From the NCBI GenBank assembly GCA_004525355.1, contig SPCK01000180.1, positions 1-5,184 on the forward strand: 5,184 nucleotides of DNA, written 5' to 3'. A program made the translations under genes and the position numbers. The DNA is from Spirochaetales bacterium (GTDB taxonomy: Bacteria > Spirochaetota > Spirochaetia > Treponematales > UBA12059). The notes under the pieces were generated by a model. The model was not told the origin of the DNA and did no database searches. It worked only from the letters and a program-made list of their open reading frames with translations. Below are positions 1-5,184 of the stretch, piece by piece (position 1 is the first letter of the stretch; each line of letters starts with the position of its first letter).

Positions 1-3
1 GCG

Positions 4-1065
4 TCAGTCCGCTTCCGGCGTCAGCGTATCTCCGAGCTGTCCGCAGGCCCCGCCTACGCCGCGGCCGCGCTTTGCGCGGCGTACGGCATTCACGCCCAGG
101 CGTTCCAGTTCCGACTCGAAGGCATCGACCTCCGCGCGTGACGGTTCGTGATACGGCAGTCCTTCTACGGGGTTCCACGGGATGACGTTCACCTGTACCT
201 TCAGCCCCGTAGTCCACGCGGCCAGGGCGCGGGCGCTTTCCGATCCGGAATTCTCGCCCCGCATGATAGCCATCTCGAGCGTAATGCGATCGCCGGATTT
301 TTCCTGGTAGCAAAGAAGGGCCGACTTGAGCTCGGCGAGATTCCAGGTCTTGTTGACGGGCATGAGGGCGCTACGCAGGTCATTGTCTGCGGTAGTCAGG
401 GAAACCGCCAGACGGACGTGGGGGCCGTTCTCCGCCAGGTCGAGGATACCGGGTATGATTCCGCAGGTTGAAATGGTGATCTTGCGGGATGAAAGGTCGA
501 ATCCATCGGGGTGGGTCAGGATAGCTATCGCGATGCGTACCGCGTCAAGGTTCAATAACGGTTCGCCCATGCCCATGAAAACGAGGTTGCCGATCCTGCC
601 GCGCAGTCGCACCAGGTGCAGGTACTGCTCGACTATTTCGTGGGCAGCCAGATTGCGAAGGAACCCGAGCGTACCTGTCTTGCAGAATGCGCAGGCCATC
701 GGGCATCCGACCTGAGTGGACAGGCAAGCTGTCATGCGCCCTTCGGGGTCCACGAGGAGCACCGCTTCTACCGCGGCGCCGTCTTTCAGACGAATCTTGA
801 GCTTGACTGATCCGTCGCGATCGTCGAGAACCTCGTTGACCGAGCTTGAGTACAGCGATGGCGCCAAGCCGGAAAGTCGTTCGCGCTCCAGCACGGGGAA
901 ATTCGTCATGTCCCCGAAGGTTTTCGCGCCTTTGTGTATCCACTTGAAGGCCTGCGTACCACGGAATGGCCTGTCCATACCGAAAGCCGTGTGAATCTCG
1001 CGAGGCATCAACCCGGTGGGGTACGGTACATCGTTCACGGTCGCGCCTTCGCGAAAGAGAGGCAT
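4..1065 (-). CDS. rlmN: RlmN: 23S rRNA (adenine2503-C2)/tRNA (adenine37-C2) methyltransferase
   Basis: This is a cytoplasmic radical SAM enzyme of 353 residues that methylates C2 of A2503 in 23S rRNA and of A37 in some tRNAs, using a methyl-cysteine intermediate. The sequence shows the RlmN/Cfr radical-SAM cysteine motif CxxxCxxC at C121, C125 and C128 within GCPMACAFC. The SAM-binding MGMGEP lies at 164-169. The C-terminal GGACGQL carries C341, equivalent to the methyl-accepting C355 of E. coli. C114 matches the second catalytic cysteine (C118 in E. coli). An N-terminal helical region (about 1-85, FRGTQAFKWIHKG) fits the family's accessory domain, and the length is normal. The ATG shares its A with the TGA stop of the TPR gene (TGATG) and has no clear Shine-Dalgarno sequence, so initiation probably depends on coupling. 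Met20 is an alternative start, also without a good site. I favour RlmN over Cfr because of the housekeeping context and the GGACGQL ending. The stop lies 3 bases from the window edge. Confidence 0.97.
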   Translation of the reverse strand: MPLFREGATVNDVPYPTGLMPREIHTAFGMDRPFRGTQAFKWIHKGAKTFGDMTNFPVLERERLSGLAPSLYSSSVNEVLDDRDGSVKLKIRLKDGAAVEAVLLVDPEGRMTACLSTQVGCPMACAFCKTGTLGFLRNLAAHEIVEQYLHLVRLRGRIGNLVFMGMGEPLLNLDAVRIAIAILTHPDGFDLSSRKITISTCGIIPGILDLAENGPHVRLAVSLTTADNDLRSALMPVNKTWNLAELKSALLCYQEKSGDRITLEMAIMRGENSGSESARALAAWTTGLKVQVNVIPWNPVEGLPYHEPSRAEVDAFESELERLGVNAVRRAKRGRGVGGACGQLGDTLTPEAD

Positions 1066-2207
1066 CAGGCTTGGATCTTGGCCAGAAGTTCAATGATATG
1101 GGGATTTCGAATGCCAAGCCGCTGGAATTCGACCAGGGTCTCTTCGGCCCTGCGCTTGTCTCCCGTGGCCAGGTAGCACTGCGCAAGCTCGAGATGAAGG
1201 CGGTAATTCTTGCCGTCGTTCTGGACCAGGCGCGTGAGCGAGTCAATCGCGTCCTGCACTTTGCCCTGCAGGCGCGAAATGGTTGCCAGACCCAGTACGG
1301 CGTATACGTCGAATTCAATATTGAGCGCGCGTTCGTAGTAGTCGACGGCTTTCTCGAAGTCGTCCATGCTGCGCAGTGCGTCGCCCGCCCTCGTGAGTAT
1401 CACCTTGTTCTTCGGATCCTTGTCGAGTATGAGGTTCCAGTAATCCAGGGAGCGCTGGGGTTGGCTTGTGCCGCGATAGCAGTCGGCCAGGCCGAACAGG
1501 GCGTAAAAATTACCCGATTCCTTGGCCAGGGCCTTGTCGAAGTAGGGTATGCCGAGGTCGAATTGCTTGAGCTTGCGGTAGCAGTTGCCGATGGACGTCA
1601 GTACCCTGATGTCGACGCTGTCTCCCTGCGCATCGACCATTCTTTGCCAATAGTGCAGGGCATCGCGATATTCCTTGAAGTCGTAGTGCAGGTGCCCGAG
1701 ACCGATAAGGGCATAAGGATTGTCCAATTCCATCTCAAGGACACGCAGATAGATGGCTTTGGATTTGCGGAAGTCGCGTACCTTGCGGTAAGCGTCCGCG
1801 ATGCGGGTCAGGACAGTGATATTCTTGTTGTCATGCAGGAGATATTGTTCCCATATCTCGATTGCCTTCTGGTACTGGTTGAGCGCCTTGTAGCAATCGG
1901 CCAACCCGAAAAGCGCGTAATTATTGCCTGGATGATAAATGAGGCACTTTCTATAATTATCTACCGCATCGCGATAGGCGCCCCGCTTGCGCGCCGCGTC
2001 GCCCAAACCGACGAGCGCATAATTGTTTTCCGGATCGCGTTCAATAATCTTATGAAAATTGTGTTCCGCTTCGCCCACGCGATTTTCTTTCAGGTATTGG
2101 TATCCCTTTTTTGAAAGGTCAGCGATCTCCACGAGCTCCGAATCCTGCTGGGGGGCCATCCCTGCGTCCGAATCCTGCTCGAGGTCCTTGTTGGTAGGTT
2201 CGCTCAT
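1065..2207 (-). CDS. Cytoplasmic TPR-repeat protein, about ten TPR units
   Basis: A 380-residue protein with no signal peptide or membrane segment. A charged, acidic N-terminal tail (about 1-28) is followed by about ten tandem TPR units covering 29-368: 29-61, 62-95, 96-129, 130-163, 164-199, 200-233, 234-267, 268-300, 301-334 and 335-368. Most are 34 residues; the fifth is 36 and the eighth 33. TPR arrays form right-handed superhelices that bind proteins or peptides, so the likely role is a scaffold or adaptor; the partner cannot be read from sequence. From the third unit onward two unit types alternate, one beginning YALxGL and the other VLTxIG/AD, giving a two-TPR super-repeat. At DNA level, bases 1480-1514 and 1894-1928 are close copies exactly 414 bases apart (four units). 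The gene overlaps its upstream neighbour by ATGA, has a good ribosome binding site, and overlaps rlmN by one base. A role linked to ribosome or tRNA modification is only guilt by association. Confidence 0.93.
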   Translation of the reverse strand: MSEPTNKDLEQDSDAGMAPQQDSELVEIADLSKKGYQYLKENRVGEAEHNFHKIIERDPENNYALVGLGDAARKRGAYRDAVDNYRKCLIYHPGNNYALFGLADCYKALNQYQKAIEIWEQYLLHDNKNITVLTRIADAYRKVRDFRKSKAIYLRVLEMELDNPYALIGLGHLHYDFKEYRDALHYWQRMVDAQGDSVDIRVLTSIGNCYRKLKQFDLGIPYFDKALAKESGNFYALFGLADCYRGTSQPQRSLDYWNLILDKDPKNKVILTRAGDALRSMDDFEKAVDYYERALNIEFDVYAVLGLATISRLQGKVQDAIDSLTRLVQNDGKNYRLHLELAQCYLATGDKRRAEETLVEFQRLGIRNPHIIELLAKIQA

Positions 2208-2542
2208 GGCATTTCCTCTTGTTTCAGTAATTTTCTTATGGCAAGAGCGGCTCTCTTGAGCAGCTCTTCGCTCCTTCCGTCATCGTGTGCGAGCTTGAAC
2301 ATCTTGAGGGCGTCAACCGGTTTGCCGTCGTCAAGGCAGCGCTGGCCGACCCGGATGAGCCCGTCGGAATAGCCGGTCGTCTGGAATATCCTCCTGGCGG
2401 TATCCACCTCTCCCTGATTGAAAAGGGCATTGCCGCGTCGGTTGAGTTGCGCTTTCTGTTCGGGAGTCAGTTCCTCGTTGGGCTCGTCGACAGTCTTGAT
2501 GAGGCCGCCTTCGGGGAATTTGTCAAAAATGCTTTCATCCAT
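2204..2542 (-). CDS. Small TPR-like conserved hypothetical protein (112 aa)
   Basis: I do not recognise a named family. The 112-residue protein has an acidic N-terminal tail (1-28) and then helical segments at about 28-41, 44-55, 58-70, 74-86 and 91-107. The spacing of small residues and helix-capping glycines (RRGNALFNQGEVDTARRIF, then GLIRVGQRCLDDGKPVDALK) looks like two degenerate TPR-type helix pairs. There is no signal peptide, membrane segment or cysteine pair; the single cysteine is C69. It seems the sort of short protein found next to TPR genes in spirochaetes, but this is a recollection without a search. The ATG has GGATGG seven bases upstream as a weak ribosome binding site. It is the first gene of the hyp-TPR-rlmN operon, and its stop overlaps the next start in ATGA. 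It could have once been the N-terminal end of a longer TPR array; no frameshift is visible that would join the two genes. Confidence 0.8.
   Translation of the reverse strand: MDESIFDKFPEGGLIKTVDEPNEELTPEQKAQLNRRGNALFNQGEVDTARRIFQTTGYSDGLIRVGQRCLDDGKPVDALKMFKLAHDDGRSEELLKRAALAIRKLLKQEEMP
2215..2218 (-). promoter_or_regulatory. Ribosome binding site of the TPR gene
   Basis: GAGG (within AAGAGGAAATGCC on the minus strand) lies seven bases before the ATG at 2207. It is embedded in the last codons of the upstream 112-residue gene. It supports this start and is the clearest Shine-Dalgarno sequence in the left operon. Confidence 0.7.
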
Positions 2543-2692
2543 GTAGTGACCATCCGGGACGCACCGCGTCCGCCTTTCTGAATGGTGTCGAGCCCCATGC
2601 AGGAACCGGTAGGTAGCGCAAAGACCTCGCTGGCTTGCTTGCAGAGACGGCGTAAACGATACCGAACGGCATCGGTACGATGTGCATTCAAA

Positions 2693-2721
2693 AATATACG
2701 CGACATCCCGAGAATAATCAA
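2693..2721 (-). promoter_or_regulatory. Candidate sigma70-type promoter, proximal, for the left operon
   Basis: On the minus strand TTGATT (2721-2716, four of six matches to TTGACA) is followed after exactly 17 bases by TATATT (2698-2693, five of six matches to TATAAT). The predicted start of transcription is near 2686-2687, giving a 5' leader of about 144 bases before the ATG at 2542. It points directly at the hyp-TPR-rlmN operon, which otherwise has no visible promoter. Box match and spacing are observed; activity is inferred. Confidence 0.5.
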
Positions 2722-2845
2722 TTCACAACCATGTTACCAGTATTCAATTGATGCGGTGGCCTTTTCGGGTCGATGAGTGGCCCTTTCGCCGATCTGGCAG
2801 ACTTTCGAGTGCCTTCGGCATTGAATTTCGTGCCATCCGTGCTAG

Positions 2846-2874
2846 ATTACATCTTGAACATATGTGAAAGACAA
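2846..2874 (-). promoter_or_regulatory. Candidate sigma70-type promoter, distal
   Basis: On the minus strand TTGTCT (2874-2869, four of six matches) and TGTAAT (2851-2846, five of six matches) are separated by 17 bases. Transcription would begin near 2839. It would produce either an untranslated leader of nearly 300 bases for the left operon or a separate small RNA. The -35 box overlaps one copy of an AACATAT direct repeat, which would suit an operator. Chance AT-rich matches are possible in this stretch. Confidence 0.45.
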
Positions 2875-2879
2875 CATAT
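2857..2879. repeat. AACATAT direct repeat / ATATGT-ACATAT inverted repeat, operator-like
   Basis: AACATAT occurs at 2857-2863 and again at 2873-2879, 16 bases apart start to start. The same stretch can be read as the inverted pair ATATGT (2860-2865) and ACATAT (2874-2879), and it contains the 8-base palindrome ACATATGT (2858-2865). It covers the -35 box and spacer of the distal promoter candidate, where a repressor or activator site would be expected. No known regulator is recognised from the sequence. Confidence 0.35.
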
Positions 2880-2991
2880 CAACCCGTTGAGCCAATTTAA
2901 TAAGTCGGTTGCTTTTGAAATTGGCTTTGCAGTTGTTCGCGATTCGTACCATTTAGTTGAATCGCTATGCAATCTGCGCAATGTTATGGCA

Positions 2992-3025
2992 GCTTTTTTA
3001 AAAGTCCCCTGACTTTTGAAAGAGC
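2992..3025. repeat. 15-bp A/T-rich inverted repeat (hairpin, not a standard terminator)
   Basis: GCTTTTTTAAAAGTC (2992-3006), loop CCCT, then GACTTTTGAAAGAGC (3011-3025). In plus-strand RNA all 15 positions pair, two of them as G-U wobbles; in minus-strand RNA those two become A-C mismatches, so the plus-strand transcript folds better. The inner 7 bp (AAAAGTC/GACTTTT) are perfect. No U-tract follows the stem in either direction, so it is not a canonical intrinsic terminator. It lies about 217 bases beyond the rsmD stop and 48 bases before the small plus-strand ORF. Confidence 0.6.
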
Positions 3026-3073
3026 CTCCGTTGGACTGCGGCATGAATACCATGGCCGGGATCGGAGCTCTGG

Positions 3074-3256
3074 ATGGATTTCAACGATGCAACCCTTGCC
3101 CGACTGTCGGAAAGTGTCGTGGAGCGCGAAGATAATGCCAGCAACGATACGCAACGGTCCAAGACGCTATCCGGTCTGGAACTCCCGAGTCGTTCCCCCG
3201 ATCTTCCCGTCTCCGAGCTTCGTCTGATCCGTATCCTCCGTTTACTCGACCGTTGA
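3074..3256 (+). CDS. Doubtful small ORF (60 aa), convergent with rsmD
   Basis: I do not recognise this product and am not sure it is a gene. The ATG is preceded by GGAG with a six-base gap, a reasonable ribosome binding site. The 60-residue product is polar and charged, and it ends in a leucine/arginine-rich stretch (LRLIRILRLLDR). Over most of the ORF, GC by codon position counted by hand is roughly 69, 48 and 58%, a first-high, second-low pattern compatible with coding but also with coding in the aligned minus-strand frame. The last 15 bases overlap the 3' end of rsmD on the opposite strand. No good plus-strand promoter was found upstream. It could equally be a gene remnant or chance. Confidence 0.22.
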   Translation: MDFNDATLARLSESVVEREDNASNDTQRSKTLSGLELPSRSPDLPVSELRLIRILRLLDR

Positions 3257-3811
3257 GCCCGTTCCTTCGCCGCGTCGGTATATTCGGACGATGGATCTCC
3301 CGTACACCCGTTCATCGAACGTGACGATGTCACCGACGGCTTCCGGCAGAACCTCGCCTTTCGGATAATGCAGCAGTAAAAGCCCGCCGGGCTCCAGGGC
3401 GCCGCGTTCCCCCGCGCTCCGAATCAACTCGGCCTTGTGGGCGTATGGAAACGGCGGATCGCAGAATATCACGGAGAAAGACCGATCCAGCCTGAGCAGG
3501 TAGCGTTCGACCGGGAGGCAGTGGCATTCGATGCGCTCCAGAGCGATCGATACGTTCCTGATCAGTACGGGAAACTTGGCCCGATCCCGCTCGACGCATA
3601 CCACGGGCGCCGCGCCCCTGCTTGCCGCTTCCAGCCCGACGATGCCTGAGCCCGAGAAGAGGTCGAGGAATGAGCGGCCGGTTAGATCGCCCAAAACCGA
3701 GAAGATGGATTCCCGCATACGATCCATCGCGGGCCGTATCTCGTATGGGCCCTTGGGAACTTCCACTATCCGGCCGCGGTAGCGTCCGCCGGTCACGCGC
3801 AAGCCGGCCAT
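3242..3811 (-). CDS. rsmD: RsmD: 16S rRNA (guanine966-N2)-methyltransferase
   Basis: A cytoplasmic SAM-dependent enzyme of 189 residues that methylates N2 of G966 in 16S rRNA during small-subunit assembly. The N-terminal LRVTGGRYRGR (4-14) and IRPAMDRMRESIFSVL (25-40) are the family's conserved substrate-side motifs. SAM-binding motif I is LDLFSGSGIVGLEAASRGA (49-67), the acidic CVERD loop is at 72-76, and the catalytic motif IV is DPPF (118-121). Length is normal; the last ten or so residues (GEGTGSTVE) are a variable tail. The ATG at 3811 follows the smpB TAA after only three bases, so the two genes are co-transcribed. The nearest GGGAG is about 16-17 bases upstream, too far to be ideal, which suggests coupled translation. 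In many bacteria rsmD sits beside coaD; here coaD is absent downstream. No intrinsic terminator is seen after the stop. Confidence 0.96.
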   Translation of the reverse strand: MAGLRVTGGRYRGRIVEVPKGPYEIRPAMDRMRESIFSVLGDLTGRSFLDLFSGSGIVGLEAASRGAAPVVCVERDRAKFPVLIRNVSIALERIECHCLPVERYLLRLDRSFSVIFCDPPFPYAHKAELIRSAGERGALEPGGLLLLHYPKGEVLPEAVGDIVTFDERVYGRSIVRIYRRGEGTGSTVE

Positions 3812-3814
3812 GGC

Positions 3815-4273
3815 TTAGACTTGCCGCTCCCGGAACTCGCGCGCGATATCCCGTTTGACGTCACGCTCCTTGATGGCCTCGCGCTTGTCGCCGAATTTCT
3901 TGCCCCTGCATAATCCCAGTTCGACCTTGATCCTGCCCTTGGTAAAGTGGAAATCAAGGGGAATGAGCGTATAGCCCTTTTCATCGACCCGGCGTTTCAG
4001 CCGCTTGAGTTCCTGGGCATGCGCAAGCAGCTTCCTGGGCCTTTCAGGGTCGTGATTGAACATGGAGCTGAAGCTGTACTCCGCTATATTGACGTTCCTG
4101 AGCCACAGTTCCCCATTTTCGAACACCGCAAAGCCATCCGGAAAGGAGACTTTGCCGAGGCGTATGGACTTGACTTCCGATCCCTCGAGCACGATTCCGC
4201 ATTCGAACGATTCCTCGATGGTATAGTCGAACCGTGCGCGGCGGTTGAGCGCGATGACCTTGCGTCCTTCCAT
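3815..4273 (-). CDS. smpB: SmpB: SsrA (tmRNA)-binding protein
   Basis: A small RNA-binding protein of 152 residues that delivers tmRNA to stalled ribosomes in trans-translation. It shows the family motifs in order: ALNRRARFDY near the start (8-17), GSEVKSIR (31-38), the HDPERPRKLL loop (74-83), the PLDFHFTKGRIKVELGLCRG strand region (105-124) and the basic tail GKKFGDKREAIKERDVKRD (124-142) that enters the decoding centre. I chose the ATG at 4273, two bases after the upstream stop. A TTG at 4279 in the same frame would add two residues and overlap that stop as TTGA; GGA about six bases before the ATG favours the ATG. The gene lies between a SUMF1-family gene and rsmD, three bases from rsmD. 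Its partner tmRNA gene is not in the window. Confidence 0.97.
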   Translation of the reverse strand: MEGRKVIALNRRARFDYTIEESFECGIVLEGSEVKSIRLGKVSFPDGFAVFENGELWLRNVNIAEYSFSSMFNHDPERPRKLLAHAQELKRLKRRVDEKGYTLIPLDFHFTKGRIKVELGLCRGKKFGDKREAIKERDVKRDIAREFRERQV

Positions 4274-4275
4274 GA

Positions 4276-5184
4276 TCAATCCGTAACGTGAACGAGGGCC
4301 ACGCGGAATCCCAGAAAAGCCGATGAGGTCGAAGCGAGCATGGGACCCCTCGAGGAAAGGTCAACGATTCCCGGTTGATTGGCCCAGGAACCTCCACGTA
4401 CCACGCCCTCGGCGGATGGGAACGATTCCCGGCCGATGACGCCGGCAGCCGGCTGGATCGCGAAGGAATCGGCGCACCATTCCCAGACATTACCGAGTAG
4501 ACCCTTGAAACCCACCGTATCAGGAACCAGGGCGGTTACTGGAACCGGGCCGCTTCGGCCAGGCTCGAGCAGTATGCCGGAACGAGGGAGGCCGGCAGCG
4601 GCCGCGTAGGACCATTGCGCCTCGGAAGGGAGAGTAAACCGATAGCCGGAGGGCGCCCGGTCGGAGAGCCACCGGCAATACGCCAATGCGGCCGCCCGGG
4701 AGACGTATCGGACTGGTTCGTTGCCGTTCGCCTCGTCGAACCCTGAAAGGTAACCGTCGTCGACCAGACCGCCGGCCACCAGCGAGTCCCTTGCCGCTGC
4801 GTTCCATTCGGGGTGTTCAGCCAGGAAGCGCGCGAATTCAGCCACTGTCGCTTCGGAAGCGGCAAGGCCGAAGGATGCCAGTTCACCGCGCATCTGGCCA
4901 AGCGCGTACGGCCCGCCTTGCAACAGTATGAAATCGGTTCCAGCCGCGGTCATGCGTCCCGATGCGCGGGGCGCAGGCGGCGCGGCAGGCGAAGAGGAAA
5001 CGGATTTGAAATAGCCTGTGGCTTCCAGTGCGGAACGAGCATCGGCTGGAAGCCAGGGTGCGAGGGCGATCAGGATCGCTGGATCGGCGGCGATATCGGC
5101 CAGGGCGGCCGCTACAAACCTGCCCATCGTCGCCGGGGTCAATGCCGCAGATTGTCCTGATACCACAATAGAGGCACGCAACGC
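4276..5184 (-). CDS. SUMF1/FGE-fold protein, 5' end outside the window, probably non-catalytic
   Basis: The reading frame is open through the window edge, so the N-terminus is missing; the TTG at 5181 is not a convincing start. Numbering from that TTG, 301 residues are visible. Residues 1-60 are helical and unassigned, and 62-75 form an alanine/proline/serine-rich linker. About 83-297 match the formylglycine-generating-enzyme (FGE-sulfatase, SUMF1) fold: FILLQGGPYALG (84-95), PVRYVSRAAALAYCRWLSD (156-174), LPSEAQWSYAAAAG (184-197), GNVWEW (230-235), RGGSW (262-266) and GFRVAL (291-296). The two active-site cysteines of true FGE (human C336 and C341) fall at N268 and V273 here, so sulfatase activation is unlikely. 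This family includes many non-enzymatic, ligand-binding or surface relatives. Whether it is secreted cannot be judged without the N-terminus. It ends two bases before the smpB ATG and is probably in the same operon. Confidence 0.9.
   Translation of the reverse strand, partial: ALRASIVVSGQSAALTPATMGRFVAAALADIAADPAILIALAPWLPADARSALEATGYFKSVSSSPAAPPAPRASGRMTAAGTDFILLQGGPYALGQMRGELASFGLAASEATVAEFARFLAEHPEWNAAARDSLVAGGLVDDGYLSGFDEANGNEPVRYVSRAAALAYCRWLSDRAPSGYRFTLPSEAQWSYAAAAGLPRSGILLEPGRSGPVPVTALVPDTVGFKGLLGNVWEWCADSFAIQPAAGVIGRESFPSAEGVVRGGSWANQPGIVDLSSRGPMLASTSSAFLGFRVALVHVTD

Larger units (their letters stand above)
2543..3073. other. Non-coding spacer upstream of the left operon
   Basis: About 530 bases with no convincing gene. 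Bases 2690-3010 are visibly more AT-rich than the surrounding genes. Short ORFs exist on both strands (for example 2773-3012 plus and 2847-3053 minus), but none has a recognisable domain together with a good ribosome binding site. The region contains two minus-strand promoter candidates (2693-2721 and 2846-2874), a direct repeat around the distal -35 box, five TTCG motifs between 2764 and 2830 that can sit in small hairpins, a 6-bp stem TACCGA/TCGGTA at 2660-2677, and a 15-bp hairpin at 2992-3025. No tRNA, tmRNA, RNase P or SRP RNA signature was found by eye. Confidence 0.6.

Noticed and set aside
4..1065. Cfr-type antibiotic-resistance methyltransferase instead of RlmN
   Set aside because: Length, accessory domain, GGACGQL ending and housekeeping operon context all fit RlmN; nothing suggests a mobile resistance locus.
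545..1318. Minus-strand ORF of 257 codons overlapping rlmN and the TPR gene in another frame
   Set aside because: Low-complexity, arginine-rich translation spanning the boundary of two well-supported genes; an out-of-frame shadow.
966..2114. Plus-strand ORF of 382 codons antisense to the TPR gene
   Set aside because: It mirrors the repeated codon pattern of the TPR array; the minus-strand product has clear TPR units, tight operon overlaps and a ribosome binding site, while this one has no domain and no sensible context.
2543..2840. tmRNA gene beside smpB, or another classical structural RNA
   Set aside because: No tRNA-like acceptor/T-arm ending (GGTTCRA...CCA), no RNase P or SRP core motif on either strand.
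2773..3012. Plus-strand ORF of 79 codons in the AT-rich spacer
   Set aside because: It reads fairly smoothly, but there is no convincing ribosome binding site, it has no recognisable domain, and it runs through the promoter candidates, the repeat and into the hairpin.
2992..3025. Intrinsic terminator for the smpB-rsmD operon
   Set aside because: The stem is good but no run of U follows it on either strand, and it is more than 200 bases beyond the rsmD stop.
2847..3053. Minus-strand ORF of 68 codons in the same spacer
   Set aside because: No ribosome binding site or domain; its end overlaps the distal promoter candidate and its start is inside the region beyond the hairpin.
2998..3333. Minus-strand ORF of 111 codons starting inside rsmD
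   Set aside because: Serine/arginine-rich translation with its start inside rsmD in another frame; typical of a chance frame.

Overview
The window is a GC-moderate-to-rich (roughly 55-60% by eye) bacterial chromosomal segment in which every confidently called gene lies on the minus strand. Transcription therefore runs from high to low coordinates. The gene content is housekeeping translation and ribosome functions (SmpB, RsmD, RlmN) mixed with TPR proteins and a SUMF1/FGE-like protein. The style of the small TPR-like protein beside a TPR protein, and the SUMF1-family protein beside smpB, reminds me of spirochaetes (Treponema/Spirochaeta-like). That assignment is inference from memory, not shown by the sequence.

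Right block (5184 to 3242, minus): the C-terminal part of a SUMF1/formylglycine-generating-enzyme-fold protein that lacks the catalytic cysteines, then smpB (tmRNA-binding protein), then rsmD (16S rRNA m2G966 methyltransferase). The three genes are separated by 2-3 bases and look like one operon. No tmRNA gene is visible.

Middle block (about 3241 to 2543): a spacer of about 700 bases, more AT-rich between about 2690 and 3010, with no convincing conserved gene. It holds two candidate sigma70-type promoters pointing at the left operon, a direct repeat AACATAT straddling the -35 box of the distal one, a cluster of TTCG/CGAA motifs with small hairpins, a 15-bp A/T-rich hairpin, and one doubtful small plus-strand ORF convergent with rsmD.

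Left block (2542 to 4, minus): a 112-residue TPR-like hypothetical protein, a 380-residue TPR-repeat protein and rlmN (23S rRNA A2503 / tRNA A37 methyltransferase). The three genes overlap by 4 bases (ATGA) and 1 base (TGATG), so they form a translationally coupled operon. Two rRNA methyltransferases and the trans-translation factor make the window mainly a ribosome-maturation and quality-control neighbourhood. I see no mobile element, CRISPR array, tRNA or rRNA, and no clearly novel system. The least explained parts are the spacer and its long potential leader RNA.
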